Source of the DNA: Bretschneidera sinensis
Lineage: Eukaryota; Streptophyta; Magnoliopsida; Brassicales; Akaniaceae
Assembly: GCA_023935145.1 (NCBI GenBank)
Contig: CM043697.1
Span: 49,660,001 to 49,724,000, forward strand
Direction of reading: 5' to 3'
DNA: 64,000 bases
The position numbers and the translations under genes are program-made. Below are positions 58,101 through 64,000 of the stretch, one piece after another (the stretch's first letter is position 1; every line of letters starts with the position of its first letter). The notes beneath the pieces were generated by a model, which worked only from the letters and a program-made list of their open reading frames with translations, was not told where the DNA came from and did no database searches.

Positions 58101-59751
58101 GAGACTGCCCGTGAAAGAATCTCGTGAAGTAGTAGTCCGATTCGTGTTTCCCACGCGTTTAAGATTGCGTGATAGAATTTTACGGTACGGTCAAAGTGTG
58201 AGTGGAGTGACGGGCAGAGGAACAGTGAAAAAAGTTTTGATTTTTTAATTTCATGAGACAGTGTACGTGTGACAGTTAAATGGGGTCTTATAAGATAAAT
58301 TTTTGGTCGAGGTAAAACTTATATTTATACTAAAATAAAATTTAATTTAAAATTTTTAAAATTTTTAATAATAATATTAATTAAATATATATAAATATTA
58401 TCAATATAATTTTAAAAATTTAACAATTAAAATTAAAATTTAATATAAATATAAAATTTACATCTCATACAAACAAAAATTTCTCCTCCTGTGACATCCC
58501 ATCAAAAGTCTGACTGTGCAACTCATAGCCTCTCCTCTCACGGATTGTCTACGTGAAAGCAAAAAATGGAAATATTCTGAGATTCTCTGGTCAAATTCTT
58601 TTCACTCTCCAATTTTTTAATTTTCACATCAATAAAATATTACTATTTTATTTTTAATAGTTCAAAAATAATTCAAAATAAAACAAAACAATCACAAGGT
58701 ATGTTAAGTTTAACATGGAATATTTCTACTGAGCACTTTGGTGGAAATTGCGCACATGGCATGTTCAATATTTTGCTAATTTTTTCCATCAAATTATTTT
58801 GTTAATTTTAAAATAAAAGAATTTGCAAAATTTTCTAAATATGTGAATTTCGAGCGCAAACACGTATGTGCTAAAAACATGTATGATCACTATCAGAGCA
58901 CAAGTTTTTTTGGGCTAAATGCACACGTAATACTTAAATTTATCGCTACAAAAAAATTAAGTATTTACGACGAATTTTTTAATGAAGGAATCATTTTCAT
59001 CGTAAAAAATATCCATCTACTACGAAATTTAAATTTAGTAGTAGATGAAATTCGGTCGCAATTGCTTAAATTCAAATTTTAAATTTTGGGTTGTTTCTTT
59101 TCTTATTTTTTAATATTATCTGTAATGGACACGTATTCATTACAAATGTATTTTTATTATTTTAAATACGTTTTCTTAAACAATTAAAATATTATCTGTG
59201 TAGATAATTTTATATTTAAATAATTTATTTTTTGATTTTTCAACCAAAAAAAAATCAGATAAGCTGCATTTAAGAAAAAAACTTATTGGTCTGGCGCGTA
59301 TTGGTAAAAGGATTCCATCGCGTATCATGTGAATTAATTATACATTTTTAGATTTAAGAATTTTTAATTCTTATGGTCATAATTAGTAATCATTATTTGA
59401 ATGCGTAAAAATGTCCTATATTAACTCCAAAAAAATGTCAGATATTAGGTTTATGTAGTTGAATTAATCTTCAAAATTATAACTATTGAAACATTGGTGA
59501 GGAGGGGGATTAAACTCGGGTCTTGGATATGAAAGAGATAATCACCATGTCAAGATACCTAGATTATTTATTATTAATTACTATTATTTTATTTTTTACA
59601 CTAATAATACAAATTATTGAATCGTAATAAATATAACATAAGATAAGAAATTAACCCTTGAATGGCATGAGTACAAAACTAGTAGAATTGCAGTTAGAGA
59701 AATATAACTAAAAAGGAAGGGAAGAAAAAAAGCAACATGGTATATGACATG
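55144..59751. other. 5-phosphatase 3' region and intergenic DNA
   Basis: 55144 to about 55900 probably holds the 3' UTR, possibly with a UTR intron. Beyond that the DNA is AT-rich with a (CT)n run at about 58027-58054. Frames at 55440-55658, 58024-58248 and 58843-59082 are short, lack recognised homology and are not called. Confidence 0.5.
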
Positions 59752-60536
59752 TGTTGGGGAAATTTATGAGGACTGTTTAACAAAATAAATTAGAGAGAAT
59801 AAGACAAACGACTTCAAGGCACGATCAAGTTGCTCTCCTTAAGGTTTAATTCGCCCCTCACTGGTGCAAGAAAGTTTCCAGTGAATTTCCTCTAAGATAT
59901 AATGAAGCTCTGTTGTTATTCTGCACTTTGCACTCGTAAAGAATAACCCACAGTAGCTTCAATGAGTTTATGGATGAAAAACACTTGTGTTTGGAAATTT
60001 GCAGGATTTCTAAACATAAAAAGATCAGTTTTTTAGAGAAGGAGAAGAAGAATAAGAAAGGAAATCTAGAAAAACTAATTGTAATTTCTGTTTTTTGTAA
60101 TCTTAATTATGACAGTTTAATACTCTATTTATAGTGTTTAATTAGTGTCTTTTCATAATAGATACTTTGGTTCAGTAATAAACTAACTCAATGACTTAAC
60201 TGAGTGTCTCTTCTCAACAGACACTCTAGTTCACGAGCAACTGTCATTTAACGTTCTGAAAACTCAAAATTTTCGAACATCTAGTCGACTGGACAATGTT
60301 TTCAGTCGACTTAAAAAGTTATTGAGAGTTCAAGGAATTTTCTTCCTTCCATTCAGTCAACTGAATGCTTAATACAGTCGACCGTATACACTATTCAGTC
60401 GATTGTATGAAACTTATAGTCGTTGTATCAACTCTCAAAAGACAAAATTCGTTTTCCTTTTTCTTTTCTCATTTCTTTTGATTTTCTAAAATATCTCAAA
60501 CTTAAAATCTAAGTTTATTTTGAAAAAACATCAACA
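59752..60536 (-). repeat. Left LTR (3' LTR) of a copia-type element
   Basis: 785 bp, TGTTGGGGAAATT...CATCAACA, a direct repeat of 62691-63458 with numerous substitutions. On the minus strand a purine-rich tract (gaaaatggtggggaa) abuts it at 60537-60556. It contains several near-palindromic agtcgact motifs. Confidence 0.9.
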
Positions 60537-60556
60537 ATTCCCCACCATTTTCAAAA

Positions 60557-61850
60557 TATTTTGACTCTATAAAACTCTAAAAATCTGATATTTAATCATT
60601 CATTGAAGTTCATGCCTAGATGAAGATGTTTTTTAGACTTGAATCTTCATTTGGTGAAAACATATCAAAGTTAGACAAAATATATGGTAGTATAATACTT
60701 TAAACCACAAATCCTATTTGTTTAATCGGACATGTCTCATACACGAGACTTCTCCTCATAGAATTTTCTAGAAAAAATGCTGACACGTTTACAGGCTTTG
60801 TGTCATGTATCTTATGTCATAAGTGCTCTAGAGTCAAGCCCTTGAACTCAATAGAAGCGGCCACACTTCACACTCACTAGGTAAGCTTTATCAAGTATAT
60901 TTCGTAGCTTAATATACCAAAGAAAACTTTTATAAGCCTTACTAAGAACTTAAAGTTCACCATTCACTTTATCACTACGGTTTTCAAACACCTTTCTCAT
61001 CGGATGAAATATTTATTGTTTGTGTTTACAATCACTACTGATGATGTACTTTGTCTCATTGAATTCAAGACTTATGGTTAGTAAGCATTGAGTCGAGGTT
61101 CCATAATGGGTGATTAATCGTATAGGCTTGATCCTCATCCCTTATAAATTTTAATCATTTGCTAGCTAAAACTTGGTTAACATCTATAATTTTTATACTT
61201 GGCTAATGCCCAGGATAATTCATTGTAGTGCATTGCGTGCATAATACCAATCGCACTTACACTAAGAATCACCCCTACCATAAGTGATATTTTTCCTATC
61301 ACTTATAACTACTTGACTTTGCCCACTTGTAATTCATTACATGCTCAATATTAACTTGGTGTTTATACCATTGTACAATATCCACGGTAGCATATACTCA
61401 TGTCACTAGTCCAAGTGAAATTACCATCCAAACTGGATTTTACCACAAGTAACTTCTTGAGATTCATATTTTTATAATTTTCTATCACAAGAATACATTC
61501 GATTATAAGTCAAGTATTGGCCAAAACATACTAGAGGTCTTTTCAAGACTTATTTCAGAATTCACACATGCCTTAAGCAATATTTCAATTTGTATGTATA
61601 TCTCTTACATATATAACACCACTAGAAAAATATATAGTTTTTGTAACTAAAACATACCAATTAACAAGACATAAGATTCATAAATCATTATAAATTGAAT
61701 TAAAAATGAATTTAAACAAACAAACATAAATAATATTCTTATTATTAATTTTGTGTTCAAACATTCTCTCATATATTTAAGTACTAACAAACACTCCTCT
61801 CTTAGACCTTATACATTCTTAAGCTATAAACTCTTGTTGTGCTTTGCTCT
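60557..61850. other. Non-coding interior of the copia-type element
   Basis: No pol motif was found on either strand. Sequence is AT-rich without long frames. It fills the place normally taken by 3 kb or more of pol. Confidence 0.55.
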
Positions 61851-61861
61851 TTTTCTTTAGC

Positions 61862-62662
61862 ATTCAGCAATCTTTCTTGAAGTGTCTTGGTTTTCCACAA
61901 TGGAAGCAAGCACCTTTTGCCTTCTTGTTATTGTTATCAGAATTGGTCGAATGATTCTTTTTCTTGTTAGAATCTTAAGAGATTTCTTTCAAAGTCTTTT
62001 CTTTCTCTACCGAATTAATATTGGAGAGGTCTTCTTCCTTTCCTTCTTTCCGTAAATCATCCTCAATTCGGAGATGATTGCCTAACTTCTCAAAAGTCAA
62101 ATCTTCCTTTTGGTGCTTCAGATGACTCTTGAAATTTTTTCAAAGTGGAGGCAGTTTGTCTATAATGGTTGTGATCGTTATAATCTCATCCATTTTCATT
62201 TTATGTTGAGAGAATTGATCTAGTATATTTTTTTATTTCACTAAACTGATCCATAATAGAATGAGTATCAAGTATTTTGTAAGTGTTAAATTTTATAATA
62301 ATAAATCGCTTACTTGCAGTATCTTCCTTCATGTACCTTGCTTGCAACGAATTCCACAACTCCTTTGCAGTCTTTACATTGTGGTAAGCATCAAACAAAG
62401 TATTAGACATTGCATTTAGAATATGACCCTTGTAGATATTGTCATCTTGATCCCATTTATGCCTATCACGAGTTTGAGTAATCGTCTCATTTTCTGTAGG
62501 TTTTGGCTTTGGGGTAGCAATGACATAATACACTTGCAGCGACGTCAGAAGAAAGAACAGTTTCTTTTGCCAACGATAAAAATCTCCTCAATCGAAACGC
62601 TCAAGCTTATCGAAGTCTAACACCATATCTCTCAAGGAACTCAAAGAGGCTGTCATTTTGAT
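61862..62662 (-). pseudogene. Copia-type gag remnant
   Basis: The start is near 62658 (MTASLSSLRDMVLDFDKLERFD), with a TGA near 62592 where the family has Gly. The frame 62533-62201 holds the UBN2/gag-polypeptide hallmarks: KGHILNAMSNTLFDAYHNVK, AKELWNSLQARYMKEDTASKR and the KFNTYKILDTHSIMDQ region. It then stops near 62198. Further left, 61931-61890 encodes a CCHC zinc knuckle CFHCGKPRHFKKDC followed by a stop. Together these form a broken Gag; the CCHC motif binds element RNA in live relatives. Confidence 0.88.
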
Positions 62663-62690
62663 AAACAAAGTGAAAATTAAACCTTAAGAT

Positions 62691-63458
62691 TGTTGGAGAA
62701 ATTTCTGAGGGTTGTTTATCAAAAGAAATAATAGAGAATAAGAGAAATGGCTTCAAAGCATGATCAGGTCGCTTTCTTTAAGGTTTAATTCGTCATTTAC
62801 TGGTGCAAAAAGGTTTTCAGCGAATTTCTTCTAAGATACAATGAAGCTCTGTTGTTATTCTGCGTTTTGCACTCGTGAAGAATAACCCACAACAACTTCT
62901 ATGAGTTTATGGATGAAAAACATTTATGTTTGAAAATTTGCAGGATTTCTAAACATAAGAAGATCAGTTTTTTAGAGAAAGGGAATAAGAATAAGAAAGG
63001 AAATCCAGAACAAACTGATTGTAATTTCTATTTTTTGTAATCTTAATTATAACAGTTAAACACTTTGTTTATAGTGTTTAATTAGTGTCTTTTCATAATA
63101 GACACTTTGGTTCAGTAATAAACTGATTCAACTGACTTAACTCAATGTCTCTTCACAACAAATACCCCAGTTCACGAGTAACTGTCATTTAACGTTCTGA
63201 AAATTTGAAATTTTCGAATATCCAGTTGACTGGACAATGTTTTCAGTCGACTTAAAAAGTTACAGAGAGTTTAAAGAATTTTCTTCTTTCTATTCAATCG
63301 ACTGAATGGTTCATACAGTCGACTATACGAAACTTACAGACTTTGTATCAACTCTCGAAAGACAAAATTTGTTTTCCTTTTTCTTTTCTCATTTCCTTTG
63401 ATTTTTTAAAAATATTTCAAACTTAATATCTAAGTTTATTTTGAAAAAAAAATCAACA
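62691..63458 (-). repeat. Right LTR (5' LTR) of the copia-type element
   Basis: 768 bp direct repeat of 59752-60536, TGTTGGAGAAATT...AATCAACA. The bases just inside (62690 leftward, minus strand atcttaaggttt) do not match the usual initiator-Met primer site. Confidence 0.9.
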
Positions 63459-64000
63459 AATGGAAAGTTGAAAACCAAAATGGGGGTGGGGGGAATTGGG
63501 AGGAGTCTAGTTTGATAAATGGTTCGAGAGCAATATCTTTTTTTGGTAAAAGAGTCAGGTGCAACACGGGTAATTTTTACAGTCTCTGTCTATTAGACCA
63601 AACAAATCATGTTTTACCACCTCAAATAATTTGAGGAGTTATTGAATTGTTGAGATCTTGAAATTAATAGTATAAAGTTTTTAAATAGTACAACATTATT
63701 GATTTAGTCTACAATCCAATCTAACAAAATTTCTCCAAATAGCACGATCAGTAGATCGATTTTACACAAGAATTAAAATTATAAACATAATTTTAATTAT
63801 TTCTTTTACTCCAAAGAGTCAACAAAAAGTAACAGTTGGCTCGAAGTCACCGTTGAGTCTATTGGGTCTGCAATATATATCCACCAAGATTCCTCTATGC
63901 TTAAATCCCTCTTTTTAAAATAAAAAAGAGTGTCTACAGAAAGACTTCTTGGTTTGATATAATGTTAAGCAACCGCTTAATTACTTAAATTGATATGAAA
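63459..64000. other. No feature recognised
   Basis: AT-rich flank of the copia-type element up to the window edge. No coding or repeat signal was identified. Confidence 0.5.

Larger units (their letters stand above)
59752..63458 (-). mobile_element. Gag-only copia-type LTR retrotransposon, minus strand
   Basis: 3.7 kb with TGTTG...CAACA LTRs. Internally only a copia-type Gag with a zinc knuckle is recognisable; protease, integrase, RT and RNase H are absent, and about 1.3 kb of AT-rich non-coding DNA takes their place. No standard primer site follows the 5' LTR, and no clear target duplication was seen, so it is old or atypical. Confidence 0.85.

Noticed and set aside
58843..59082. 79-codon + strand frame, and a CACTA-like string near 58889
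   Set aside because: No matching inverted terminus or 3 bp target duplication was found, and the protein is not recognised.
62423..62620. 65-codon + strand frame inside the copia-type element
   Set aside because: Shadow of the minus-strand gag.

Overview
The window looks like nuclear DNA from a flowering plant, most likely a eudicot. The genes are split by AT-rich GT-AG introns, the intergenic DNA is AT-rich, and about a third or more of the window is recognisable LTR-retrotransposon sequence with several small inverted-repeat elements. No prokaryotic operon, CRISPR array, rRNA or convincing tRNA was seen. The species cannot be named from the sequence alone.

Four cellular loci are supported, all on the + strand. 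(1) 8.4-15.5 kb: a seven-exon homocysteine S-methyltransferase of the HMT2 type, whose third exon carries a frameshift. (2) 19.8-21.2 kb: a six-exon Bud32/TP53RK-type kinase of the KEOPS/EKC complex. It is broken by a frameshift, a nonsense codon and a lost splice acceptor, and its changes have a CpG-decay signature, so it is called a pseudogene. (3) 27.6-28.1 kb: an intact intronless STN1 gene (OB-fold subunit of the telomere CST complex). (4) 52.0-55.1 kb: an intact ten-exon type I inositol-polyphosphate 5-phosphatase. HMT2 and a type I 5-phosphatase are, as I recall, neighbours on Arabidopsis chromosome 3, so genes 1 and 4 may mark a conserved block inflated here by insertions.

The repeat landscape, left to right: an LTR with an adjacent initiator-Met primer-binding site (3.1-3.6 kb); a 1.1 kb terminal-inverted-repeat element with a purine-rich core (4.95-6.05 kb); a 533 bp MITE and a 219 bp tandem duplication inside HMT2 intron 6; a decayed LTR element at 21.7-24.1 kb, one LTR of which carries a 170 bp Mutator-like MITE with a 9 bp target duplication while the other LTR preserves the empty site; and further MITE/foldback structures at 25.6, 29.5 and 50.1 kb.

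The largest feature is a 15.7 kb minus-strand Tat-lineage Ty3/gypsy element (29704-45444, target duplication CTGAG). It has gag, protease, RT, RNase H, a second archaeal-type RNase H and integrase, all peppered with nonsense changes. Downstream of integrase lies a spliced antisense extra ORF, then a 15-unit array of about 48 bp hairpin-forming repeats. A second gypsy element (33758-38562, target duplication GAATC, + strand, internally deleted) is inserted exactly within an exon of the antisense ORF. At 59752-63458 sits a gag-only copia-type element on the minus strand.

No wholly new molecular system was found. The most unusual structures are the antisense spliced ORF and the hairpin repeat array in the Tat element, the paralogous empty site of the MULE-MITE, and the pair of damaged housekeeping genes.
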